A stretch of 64,000 nt of DNA from Pseudomonas orientalis (lineage in GTDB: Bacteria > Pseudomonadota > Gammaproteobacteria > Pseudomonadales > Pseudomonadaceae): contig NZ_JYLM01000002.1 of the NCBI RefSeq assembly GCF_001439815.1, forward strand, positions 124,001 through 188,000, read 5' to 3'. Both the position numbers and the translations under genes were made by a program. The notes under the pieces are model-generated. The model did no database searches, was not told where the DNA came from, and saw nothing but the letters and a program-made list of their open reading frames with translations. Position 1 is the first letter of the stretch. Each line of letters begins with the position of its first letter. Shown in pieces: positions 54,120-61,704 of the stretch.

Positions 54120-55025
54120 ATGAATCGCAACGACCTGCGCCGCGTCGACATGAACCTGCTGGTGATTTTCGAAGCCCTGATGTTCGAGAAGAACCTGACC
54201 CGGGTCGCCGAGAAACTCTTTATGGGCCAGCCGGCGGTGAGTGCGGCACTGGGCCGCCTGCGCGATCTGTTCGACGACCCGTTGCTGTTGCGCAACGGTC
54301 GCGGCATGGAACCCACGCCACGGGCGGTGGCGATACTCAAGGAGCTGCAACCGGCCATGGACACCATTTCAGGCGCCGTCAGCCGCGCCAAGGATTTCGA
54401 CCCCTCCACCAGTTGCGCGGTGTTTCGCATCGGCCTGTCCGACGACGCCGAGTTCGGGCTGTTTCCGCCACTGCTCAGTCGCCTGCGCGAAGAAGCGCCC
54501 GGCATTATCGTGGTGGTGCGCCGGGCCAATTACTTGTTGATGTCGTCGCTGCTGGCCAGTGGCGAGATTTCGGTAGGCGTGAGCTACACCACCGAACTGC
54601 CGGCCAACGCCAAGCGCAGGAAGCTGCGCGATATTCCCTGCAAGGTGTTGCGCGGGGATGACGGCGAGGCGCCGCTGACCCTGGACGATTACTGCGCCAG
54701 GCCCCATGCCATGGTGTCGTTCTCGGGCGACCTGAGCGGCAATATCGACCTGGACCTGGCACGCATCGGCCGCTCGCGGCGGGTAGTGCTGGCGGTGCCG
54801 CAGTTCAGCGGATTGCGCGCATTGCTGGCCGGTTCGCAGATCATTGCGACGGTACCCGACTACGCGGCGTGCGCCTTGACCGAGGGCACCTGCCTGCGGG
54901 CCGAGGACCCGCCGTTCGCGATCGATGCGGCAGAGCTGTCGATGGTGTGGAGCGGGGTGCATGACAATGACCCGGCGGAGCGCTGGCTACGCGGGCGGAT
55001 TGCCGAGCATATGGCGGCGAGTTGA
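54120..55025 (+). CDS. LysR-family transcriptional regulator
   Basis: The 301-residue protein has the LysR helix-turn-helix at residues 8-70 (LVIFEALMFEKNLTRVAEKL, then PAVSAALGRLR) and a periplasmic-binding-like effector domain from about 95. The EALMFEKNLTRVA head resembles the NodD/MexT/PtxR branch. It lies alone between the small AraC gene and a REP doublet and is divergent from the former. Its effector and targets are unknown. Confidence 0.88.
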   Translation: MNRNDLRRVDMNLLVIFEALMFEKNLTRVAEKLFMGQPAVSAALGRLRDLFDDPLLLRNGRGMEPTPRAVAILKELQPAMDTISGAVSRAKDFDPSTSCAVFRIGLSDDAEFGLFPPLLSRLREEAPGIIVVVRRANYLLMSSLLASGEISVGVSYTTELPANAKRRKLRDIPCKVLRGDDGEAPLTLDDYCARPHAMVSFSGDLSGNIDLDLARIGRSRRVVLAVPQFSGLRALLAGSQIIATVPDYAACALTEGTCLRAEDPPFAIDAAELSMVWSGVHDNDPAERWLRGRIAEHMAAS

Positions 55026-55050
55026 CTGCCAAGTGACTGTCGGTGACCCC

Positions 55051-55152
55051 CTGTAGGAGCGAGCTTGCTCGCGAAAAACTTACAGGCGCCGCGTTCATTC
55101 AGGAAGCACGCTTTATCGTTGACGTTTTTCGCGAGCAAGCTCGCTCCTACAG
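55051..55152. repeat. REP doublet of a second class with perfect 29-base arms
   Basis: Positions 55051-55079 and 55124-55152 are exact inverted copies of a 29-base arm built on GTAGGAGCGAGCTTGCTCGC. The centre is 44 bases. This core differs from the GGGAGGGGGCTTGCCCCC type found elsewhere in the window. The perfect arms suggest a recent or actively maintained element. Confidence 0.88.
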
Positions 55153-55252
55153 AGGGCAAGCACCCTCCCACAACAGCACATACATCCAATTCCCCGCCTT
55201 CTGATCCCGGCAAACTTCCCCCATCGCTCAATCCTGCGGGGAACACCCAACC

Positions 55253-55842
55253 ATGGACCCAACACCCAACACCAGCGCCGACGAAGTCGTCCGCTGGTCG
55301 TCAAGCACCGGGTCAAACCCGGTCGTGAAACCGAGTACGAAGCCTGGCTGCGCCGCATCGTGCGCATCGCCGGCGAACGCCCCGGTCACCTTGGCGTCGA
55401 CGTAGTGCGCAGCCAGCAGAGCGGCATGGCCCTGTTTACCTGCGTACTGCGCTACCGCTCCACCGAGGCCCTGGAGTTGTGGCTCGAATCCCCGCAACGC
55501 CAGGCCCTGATCGACGAAGCCGCGCCCATGCTGGCCGACGGCGATCAGACCGAAATCGGCGCCGCCAATGAATTCTGGTTCGCCCCCCAGGCCGACGGCG
55601 CCGCCAAGCCGCCGCGCTGGAAGCAGGCCGTGGTCAGCCTGTGTGTGATCCTGCCGCAAACCTTGCTCCTGCCGTTTATCTGGGGCCCGATCCTGCGGTT
55701 GCACCCGTTTCTGTCCAACTACGTGGTCTCCACCTTCCTGGTGACCCTGACCATCGTGCTGCTGGTGGTTTACCTGCTGATGCCGGCCGCCACCCGCCTG
55801 TTCGCTCCCTGGCTTGAAGCCTCTGTAAAGGAAACCCTATGA
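55253..55842 (+). pseudogene. Antibiotic-biosynthesis-monooxygenase-like membrane protein, apparent frameshift
   Basis: An ATG at 55253 with GGGGAA upstream starts MDPTPNTSADEVV, but the conserved ABM sequence that follows (PLVVKHRVKPGRETEYEAWL) is one frame away, as if one base were missing near 55290. That second frame has no ATG upstream, then stays open to the stop at 55842. It shows the ABM fold (GHLGVDVVRS) and two C-terminal hydrophobic helices. It could be a real mutation, a sequence error, or translation from a non-ATG start. The end overlaps the amidohydrolase start by four bases. Confidence 0.6.
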
Positions 55843-57677
55843 ACGCCGATCTGATTCTGTTCAATGGCCAGTTCCACACCGTGGACCGGGAAAACCCCCG
55901 CGCCAGCGCCGTCGCCATCCGTGACGGGCGCTTCGTCGCCGTGGGCACCGACGGTGAAGCCATGGCCCTGCGCGGCAGCGCCACCCAGGTCATCGACCTC
56001 AAGGGCCGTACCGTGATTCCCGGCCTTAACGACTCGCACCTGCACCTGATCCGCGGCGGGCTGAACTATAACCTCGAGCTGCGCTGGGAAGGCGTGCCGT
56101 CCCTGGCCGATGCCCTGCGTATGCTCAAGGACCAGGCAGACCGCACTCCCACGCCGCAATGGGTGCGCGTGGTGGGTGGCTGGAACGAATTCCAGTTCGC
56201 CGAAAAGCGCATGCCCACCCTTGAAGAACTCAACCAGGCCGCGCCGGACACCCCGGTATTCGTGCTGCACCTGTACGACCGCGCCTTGCTCAACCGCGCG
56301 GCACTGCGCGTGGCCGGTTACACCAAAGACACGCCCAACCCACCGGGCGGCGAGATCGTGCGTGACAGCAACGGCAACCCCACCGGCATGCTGGTGGCGC
56401 GGCCCAACGCGATGATTCTGTACTCGACCCTGGCCAAGGGCCCGAAACTGCCGCTGGAATACCAGGTCAACTCCACCCGCCAGTTCATGCGTGAACTCAA
56501 TCGCCTGGGCCTGACCAGCGCCATCGACGCCGGCGGCGGTTTCCAGAACTATCCCGACGACTACGCGGTGATCGAGCAACTGGCCAAGGACCAGCAGTTG
56601 ACGGTGCGCATCGCCTACAACCTGTTCACCCAGAAGCCCAAGGAAGAGCTCAGCGACTTCAAGCACTGGACCGGCAGCGTCACCCTGCATCAGGGCGATG
56701 ACTACCTGCGCCACAACGGCGCCGGCGAGATGCTGGTGTTCTCCGCCGCCGACTTCGAAGACTTCCTCGAACCGCGTCCGGACCTGCCGCTGACCATGGA
56801 GCAGGAGCTGGAACCGGTGGTGCGGCACCTGGTGGAACAGCGCTGGCCGTTCCGCCTGCACGCCACCTACGACGAATCCATTTCGCGCATGCTCGACGTG
56901 TTCGAGAAGGTCAACCGCGACATTCCGTTCAATGGCCTGCCGTGGTTTTTCGACCACGCCGAAACCATCACCCCGAAAAACATCGAGCGCGTGCGCGCCC
57001 TCGGCGGCGGTATTGCGATCCAGGACCGCATGGCGTTCCAGGGCGAATACTTTGTTGAGCGCTACGGTGCCAAGGCCGCCGAAGCGACGCCGCCGATCAA
57101 GCGCATGCTCGCCGAAGGCGTGCCGGTAGGCGCGGGCACCGATGCCACACGGGTGTCGAGCTACAACCCGTGGACGTCGCTGTACTGGATGGTCAGCGGT
57201 CGCACCGTGGGCGGCCTGGAACTGCACGCCGAAGGCCTGCCGCGCCTCACCGCGCTGGAGCTGTTTACCCACGGCAGTGCGTGGTTCTCGTCCGAGCAGG
57301 GCAAGAAGGGCCAGATCAAGGTGGGTCAATTGGCCGACGTTGCGGCGTTGTCAGCGGATTTCTTCAGCGTCGACGAAGAAGCCATCAAGTGGATCGAGTC
57401 GGTGCTGACCGTGGTTGGCGGCAAGGTGGTGTATGGCGCCGGCGACTTCGAGGATTTCGCGCCACCACGCGTTCCGGTGCTGCCTGACTGGTCGCCGGTG
57501 GTCAAGGTGCCGGGGCACTGGCGCCCGGCTTCAGCGTTGCAGGCCCAGGTTCACCACTGCAGCGGCCCCTGCGGCGTGCATGCCCACAGCCATGAAAAAG
57601 CCCGTCTTTCCAGCGTGCCGGTCAGCGACTTCCAGGGTTTCTGGGGTGCGTTTGGCTGTTCGTGCTTTGCCTTCTGA
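55839..57677 (+). CDS. YtcJ-type amidohydrolase
   Basis: The 612-residue protein belongs to the metal-dependent amidohydrolase superfamily. The N-terminal metal site is DSHLHL (residue about 67-72), later ligands are in FDHAET and AGTDATR, and the beta-sandwich flanks (MNADLILFNGQFHTVD; GQLADVAALSADFF) are typical. YtcJ/NfdA enzymes cleave N-formyl or related amide bonds, but the substrate here is unknown. A Cys/His-rich tail of about 50 residues (VHHCSGPCGVHAHSHEK) is an addition to the usual fold. It is coupled to the preceding gene by an ATGA overlap and is followed 27 bases later by the YcaC-type hydrolase. Confidence 0.85.
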   Translation: MNADLILFNGQFHTVDRENPRASAVAIRDGRFVAVGTDGEAMALRGSATQVIDLKGRTVIPGLNDSHLHLIRGGLNYNLELRWEGVPSLADALRMLKDQADRTPTPQWVRVVGGWNEFQFAEKRMPTLEELNQAAPDTPVFVLHLYDRALLNRAALRVAGYTKDTPNPPGGEIVRDSNGNPTGMLVARPNAMILYSTLAKGPKLPLEYQVNSTRQFMRELNRLGLTSAIDAGGGFQNYPDDYAVIEQLAKDQQLTVRIAYNLFTQKPKEELSDFKHWTGSVTLHQGDDYLRHNGAGEMLVFSAADFEDFLEPRPDLPLTMEQELEPVVRHLVEQRWPFRLHATYDESISRMLDVFEKVNRDIPFNGLPWFFDHAETITPKNIERVRALGGGIAIQDRMAFQGEYFVERYGAKAAEATPPIKRMLAEGVPVGAGTDATRVSSYNPWTSLYWMVSGRTVGGLELHAEGLPRLTALELFTHGSAWFSSEQGKKGQIKVGQLADVAALSADFFSVDEEAIKWIESVLTVVGGKVVYGAGDFEDFAPPRVPVLPDWSPVVKVPGHWRPASALQAQVHHCSGPCGVHAHSHEKARLSSVPVSDFQGFWGAFGCSCFAF

Positions 57678-57704
57678 TTGTCACTACCCAAAGGAGTTAC
57701 CCGC

Positions 57705-58322
57705 ATGACTTATTCGCGCTTGAACAAAGATGACGCTGTCGTACTGCTGGTCGATCACCAGACCGGCCTGATCTCGCTGGTGCAGGATTTCTCCCCCAAC
57801 GAATTCAAGAACAACGTGCTGGCCCTGGCCGACGTGGCGAAGTTCTTCAACCTGCCGACCATCCTCACCACCAGCTTCGAAAGCGGCCCCAACGGCCCAC
57901 TGGTGCCGGAACTCAAGGCACTGTTCCCCGACGCGCCGTACATCGCGCGCCCTGGCCAGATCAACGCCTGGGACAACGAAGAGTTCGTCAAGGCCGTCAA
58001 GGCGACCGGGCGCAAGCAGATCATCATTGCCGGTGTCGTGACCGATGTGTGCGTTGCATTCCCGACCCTGTGTGCCCTCGATGAAGGCTTCGAAGTGTTC
58101 GTGGTCACCGACGCCTCCGGTACCTTCAACGAAACCGTGCAACAAGCGGCCTGGGCGCGTATGACCGCCGCCGGTGCGCAACTGGTGAACTGGTTCGCCG
58201 TGGCCTGCGAGCTGCAGGTTGACTGGCGCAACGACATGGAAGGCCTGGCCAACCTGCTGTCGCCGCGCATTCCCAACTACCGCAACCTGATGAACAGCTA
58301 CTCGGCGTTCACCGCCAAGTAA
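57705..58322 (+). CDS. Isochorismatase-family hydrolase (YcaC type)
   Basis: The 205-residue cysteine hydrolase has the catalytic Asp in VVLLVDHQTGL and the nucleophile Cys in GVVTDVCVAFPTL. Sequence and length match the YcaC branch, whose natural substrate is unsettled. AAAGGAG stands 8 bases before the ATG at 57705; an in-frame start at 57678 is rejected because it lies over this site. It is the last gene of the monooxygenase-amidohydrolase-hydrolase set, and a REPIN follows. Confidence 0.9.
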   Translation: MTYSRLNKDDAVVLLVDHQTGLISLVQDFSPNEFKNNVLALADVAKFFNLPTILTTSFESGPNGPLVPELKALFPDAPYIARPGQINAWDNEEFVKAVKATGRKQIIIAGVVTDVCVAFPTLCALDEGFEVFVVTDASGTFNETVQQAAWARMTAAGAQLVNWFAVACELQVDWRNDMEGLANLLSPRIPNYRNLMNSYSAFTAK

Positions 58323-58351
58323 CCCGGTCTGCCAGATGTAGGTAGTCCCCT

Positions 58352-58438
58352 GTGGGAGGGGGCTTGCCCCCGATAGCGGTGCAACAGTCACAGTTGCTGT
58401 GTCTGAACCACCGCTATCGGGAGCAAGCCCCCTCCCAC
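58352..58438. repeat. REPIN (REP doublet), copy 3
   Basis: GTGGGAGGGGGCTTGCCCCCGATAGCGG and an inverted copy with one change (GGGAGCAAGCC) enclose about 30 bases. It lies between the YcaC-type gene and the LysR gene. Confidence 0.9.
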
Positions 58439-58502
58439 ATTTGATTTGTGGTGCTGCGACCAACCGGTTATAAAACAGCCCATCGTCCACCGAGAAGCGA
58501 CA

Positions 58503-59384
58503 ATGAACCCCTTCGAAGACATGCGCCTGTTCTGCCAGGTCATGGAGTCCGGCAGTTTTACCGCCGCCGCCGAGCAGCTGGGCCTGTCCAAGCAGTTCGT
58601 CAGCCGCCGCCTGATCCAGCTGGAAGACCGTCTGGGCGTACGCCTGCTCAACCGCTCCACGCGCCGCCTGGATGTCACGCCGCTGGGCCAGAGTTACTAC
58701 GAATCGGCCTTGCGTTTGCTCAGTGATGTCGAGCAAGTGGAGCAGGGCATCGCCGGCCAGAACAGCGAACCGCGCGGCACCATTCGCCTCAGCGCGCCGC
58801 TGTCGTTTGCCATGGCGCACCTGGGTTGCCTGCTGCCGCTGTTCCTGCAGCGCTATCCTGACGTGGCGGTGGAAGTCGACCTCAGCGACCGTCCGGTGGA
58901 CCTGATCGGCGAAGGCTACGATCTGGTGCTGCGCATCGGCACCCTGGAAGATTCCACCTTGATCGCCCGGCGTATTGCCAGCATCCCGCGCGTCTACTGC
59001 GCCAGCCCCGATTACCTGGCCCTGCGCGGTACGCCGCAAAAACCCGATGACCTCGCCGATCACGATTGCCTGCCCTACGGGCACGGTCGCCAGGTGCAAT
59101 GGCGTTTCAAGGGCAAGCTGCAAGCGCTGAACGTGAGCGGGCGCATGCGCGTCAATAACGGCGACTTGCTGCGCGACACAGCGATTGCCGGCCTGGGCGT
59201 GACCTACCTGCCGACCTTTATCGTCGGCGATGCGTTGAAGGATGGCCGCCTGGTCAGCGTACTCGACGACTTCGCCCCCGAAGCCCTGACATTGTCGGCG
59301 GTGTACCCCCAGCACCGACAGAGTTCGCGGCCGGTGCAGGCGCTGGTCGAATTCCTGCGCGAGCGTTTGGCTAGCGGCTGCTGA
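58503..59384 (+). CDS. LysR-family transcriptional regulator
   Basis: The 293-residue protein has a canonical N-terminal winged helix (FCQVMESGSFTAAAEQLGLSK, then RRLIQLEDRLGVRLLNRSTR) and a CrgA-like effector domain. It is of the large group of LysR proteins that often regulate a neighbouring oxidoreductase. It starts at ATG 58503; upstream in-frame codons overlap the REPIN. It follows the YcaC operon on the same strand and overlaps the convergent AraC gene by 14 bases. Confidence 0.9.
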   Translation: MNPFEDMRLFCQVMESGSFTAAAEQLGLSKQFVSRRLIQLEDRLGVRLLNRSTRRLDVTPLGQSYYESALRLLSDVEQVEQGIAGQNSEPRGTIRLSAPLSFAMAHLGCLLPLFLQRYPDVAVEVDLSDRPVDLIGEGYDLVLRIGTLEDSTLIARRIASIPRVYCASPDYLALRGTPQKPDDLADHDCLPYGHGRQVQWRFKGKLQALNVSGRMRVNNGDLLRDTAIAGLGVTYLPTFIVGDALKDGRLVSVLDDFAPEALTLSAVYPQHRQSSRPVQALVEFLRERLASGC

Positions 59385-60408
59385 ACAACTGCCGGATCAG
59401 GTTGGGCGTGCTGCCGGTCCAACGCTTGAACGCGCGCCGAAAGTTCGCCGCATCGTTGAAGTTCAGGTAGGCGGCCACCTCGTCGTTAGTGAGTCCCTTG
59501 ACTTGATACAGGTGCAGCGCCATGTGCTTGCGTACCCGGTCCACCTGTTGCTGATAGCCGGTGTCGTGTTTGTGCAGCTTGCGCTTGAGGGTCGCCGGGC
59601 TCATGGCGAAGGCCTGCGCGGTCTGTTCCAGGCTCGGCGGCTGGCGCACGTGCTCGCGCAGGTAGTCGTTAAGACCGTCGAGAAAACTGCCGGCAAAACC
59701 CAGCTGGTCGATCTGTTCGCGGGCCTGCTGGCGCGCCACCTGGCCGGCCGTGGCCGAGGCACCAGGCCAGGCGCGCGTGAGGTATTCGCGCGGCAGGCAC
59801 ATCATGTCCAGCGGGCGTGCGAAGCGCGTCTGTTCGCCCAGGTGCACCCAGTATTGCTCCACGTACCGCGGCTCGGCATGGCTGAAGCTGCACACCCACG
59901 GCAGGCGCTCGCCGCTGAGCCATTGGCTCATGGCAACCAGCGCGGTCATGCTCGCTTCCAGCAAAAAACGCCAATGCTCGCCGGCGCCGCAACTGTCCAG
60001 CCAGTACAGGTAGGCGTGGTGCTCATCCAGCTCCAGGTGCGGCGTGACCAGCGGGCTGAGCAGCACGTGCTGCTGGATCAGGATCTCCAGCGCCTGATGC
60101 AGGTTCTGTGCATGCCCCAGGGCATGGCTGGCCGCGCCGTAGTGGCCGGGCAGCAGGCGCTGGCCAAACAGGAAACTGCTGTCATCGGCGTCCAGCAGCT
60201 TGCGGCTGTTGCCGATCAGACCGAGCAACTGCTGCGGGCTCACGCGTGCGTTGCCGGCCAGGATGTCCTCGTGGAACAGCCCGGTGCCGCGCAGCAGGCG
60301 ATGGCTGTCGATGTCCCGGGACAAGGCCAGGTCGATCAATGTGGCGGGTTGGTAATGGCCGGGAATGAAGCGGCTGTCGCATTCATACCCGCTGGCTTTC
60401 ACCGCCAT
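59371..60408 (-). CDS. AraC-family regulator with arabinose-binding-type N-terminal domain (OruR/ArgR-like)
   Basis: The 345-residue protein has a large N-terminal domain (about 15-205) of the type found in Pseudomonas OruR-like regulators and a C-terminal AraC domain (about 245-340, ending NDEVAAYLNFNDAANFRRAFKRWTG). It begins one base after the stop of the GGDEF protein, so both are made from one transcript. Its inducer is unknown. Confidence 0.88.
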   Translation of the reverse strand: MAVKASGYECDSRFIPGHYQPATLIDLALSRDIDSHRLLRGTGLFHEDILAGNARVSPQQLLGLIGNSRKLLDADDSSFLFGQRLLPGHYGAASHALGHAQNLHQALEILIQQHVLLSPLVTPHLELDEHHAYLYWLDSCGAGEHWRFLLEASMTALVAMSQWLSGERLPWVCSFSHAEPRYVEQYWVHLGEQTRFARPLDMMCLPREYLTRAWPGASATAGQVARQQAREQIDQLGFAGSFLDGLNDYLREHVRQPPSLEQTAQAFAMSPATLKRKLHKHDTGYQQQVDRVRKHMALHLYQVKGLTNDEVAAYLNFNDAANFRRAFKRWTGSTPNLIRQLFSSR

Positions 60409-60409
60409 C

Positions 60410-61324
60410 TCAGGCGCTTTTCGCCAGGGGTTGCTTGGCCCGCGCCAGCGCCAGGTTCAGGCGCTTGAGCAAGTCATGGGGTGGCTCGTCCAGGGCCATC
60501 ACCACCGCCGTGGTCGCCGCCAGTTGCAGGCGCTCGCCCTGTTGCCGGGTTTTGTGCGCCAGGCTCTGCACCGCCTGCTGCAACTCGAGCGCCAGCCCCT
60601 GGGCCTGGCGCTCGCCGGTGTTGGGCAGCAACACCACAAAGCGGTCGCCGGCCAGGCGGCATAACAAATCCTGACGGCGCAGGTTGAGCAGCAGCACATG
60701 GCTGACCGCCTGCAACACCGCATCGCCTTCGGCATGCCCGTAGGCCTGGTTGACGGCGGCGAAGCGGTCCAGGTCCAGGGCCAGCAGCGACAAGGGTTGC
60801 TGCTGGTCGCGGCTCTCTTGCAGGCTGTCCTGGAGTTGGCGCTTGAGGTAGTCGGCACCGGCCAGGGGCGTGAGTTTGTCGAACAACCGATGTTCGCGAA
60901 ACAGGCGCTCGCGCTTTTCCATCTGCGCACTGATCGCCAGTTGTTCGCGGTGCCAGTGGTAGATGCCGATGGTCAGCAGGATCATGCCCACCGGCATCGG
61001 CCCCGATTCCAGCCAGTGATCCCAGGTGATGCTGTCGGGCAGGCGGATGAACTCGTCGAGGCTGTCGATCCACCAGGAAAAGAAGATGCACGACAAACCC
61101 AGTGCCAGGTAGTTGGTGACCCGTCCGGCGGGGCGGCTTTTGAGCACCAGGCCCAGCCAGATCAGCGCGAGCAGCGCTGAACCGCCTTCGCCGACGATAT
61201 CCAGCCACACCCATTCGCCGACGCTTTTGAGCTCGCCGCAGGCCAGGTGCAGGATCAGCCCGAGGTTGGCCGCGATCAGCAGCAGGGCGAGTTTCCAGCG
61301 GTGGGGTTTGAGCACGGAAAACAT
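60410..61324 (-). CDS. Membrane GGDEF-domain protein with degenerate active site
   Basis: The 304-residue protein has four hydrophobic helices in the first 125 residues or so (about 10-28, 42-60, 70-86 and 108-125), a short coiled linker, and a GGDEF-family domain (about 145-300). Where active cyclases have GG(D/E)EF, this one reads AGDRF (in LCRLAGDRFVVLLPN), so the catalytic acidic residue is Arg. It probably does not make cyclic di-GMP and may act by binding or signalling to the co-transcribed AraC regulator. The preceding LALDLDRFAAVNQAYGHAEGD segment keeps the nucleotide-binding Asp. Confidence 0.87.
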   Translation of the reverse strand: MFSVLKPHRWKLALLLIAANLGLILHLACGELKSVGEWVWLDIVGEGGSALLALIWLGLVLKSRPAGRVTNYLALGLSCIFFSWWIDSLDEFIRLPDSITWDHWLESGPMPVGMILLTIGIYHWHREQLAISAQMEKRERLFREHRLFDKLTPLAGADYLKRQLQDSLQESRDQQQPLSLLALDLDRFAAVNQAYGHAEGDAVLQAVSHVLLLNLRRQDLLCRLAGDRFVVLLPNTGERQAQGLALELQQAVQSLAHKTRQQGERLQLAATTAVVMALDEPPHDLLKRLNLALARAKQPLAKSA

Positions 61325-61443
61325 GGCTGCGAGTCCTTGGGCAGGTAAGCGATGGACGTCAGCACAGCAGATGCATGTGACGGTTGGATGACGGTGGGGG
61401 AAGGTCGAATCAGCTCACATCAGCGGGCGATGAGAAGCAAAAT

Positions 61444-61530
61444 GTGGGAGGGGGCTTGCCCCCGATAGCGGTCTATCAGCCAGCTTATTTGTCGCTGACA
61501 CACCGCTATCGGGGGCAAGCCCCCTCCCAC
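61444..61530. repeat. REPIN (REP doublet), copy 4
   Basis: GTGGGAGGGGGCTTGCCCCCGATAGCGGT and its exact inverted copy enclose about 30 bases (CTATCAGCCAGCTTATTTGT and onward). It lies between the divergent GGDEF gene and the TonB receptor gene. Confidence 0.9.
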
Positions 61531-61613
61531 AGGGGATTTTCACCGGTCATATCAGCTCATTGTGAGCCAAGAGTTCGTTCAAAGCCCCGGTTTACGGGCT
61601 TCGCTACCCAACG

Positions 61614-61631
61614 CTGTCACAGAATCGTCAT
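61614..61631 (+). promoter_or_regulatory. Candidate PhoB box upstream of the TonB receptor
   Basis: CTGTCAC-AGAA-TCGTCAT (61614-61631) matches the 18-base Pho box CTGTCAT-AAAA-CTGTCAT at 14 positions. A weak -10 (TAGCTT, 61642-61647) stands 10 bases downstream, the normal arrangement for PhoB-activated promoters. It lies 73 bases before the receptor ATG. Confidence 0.55.
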
Positions 61632-61704
61632 CCCCCACCCCTAGCTTGCCCTCCCAGTTGCCGGGCCCCTTGCCTGGCGCCAACGGATTCTTGGGGAGGG
61701 TTTC

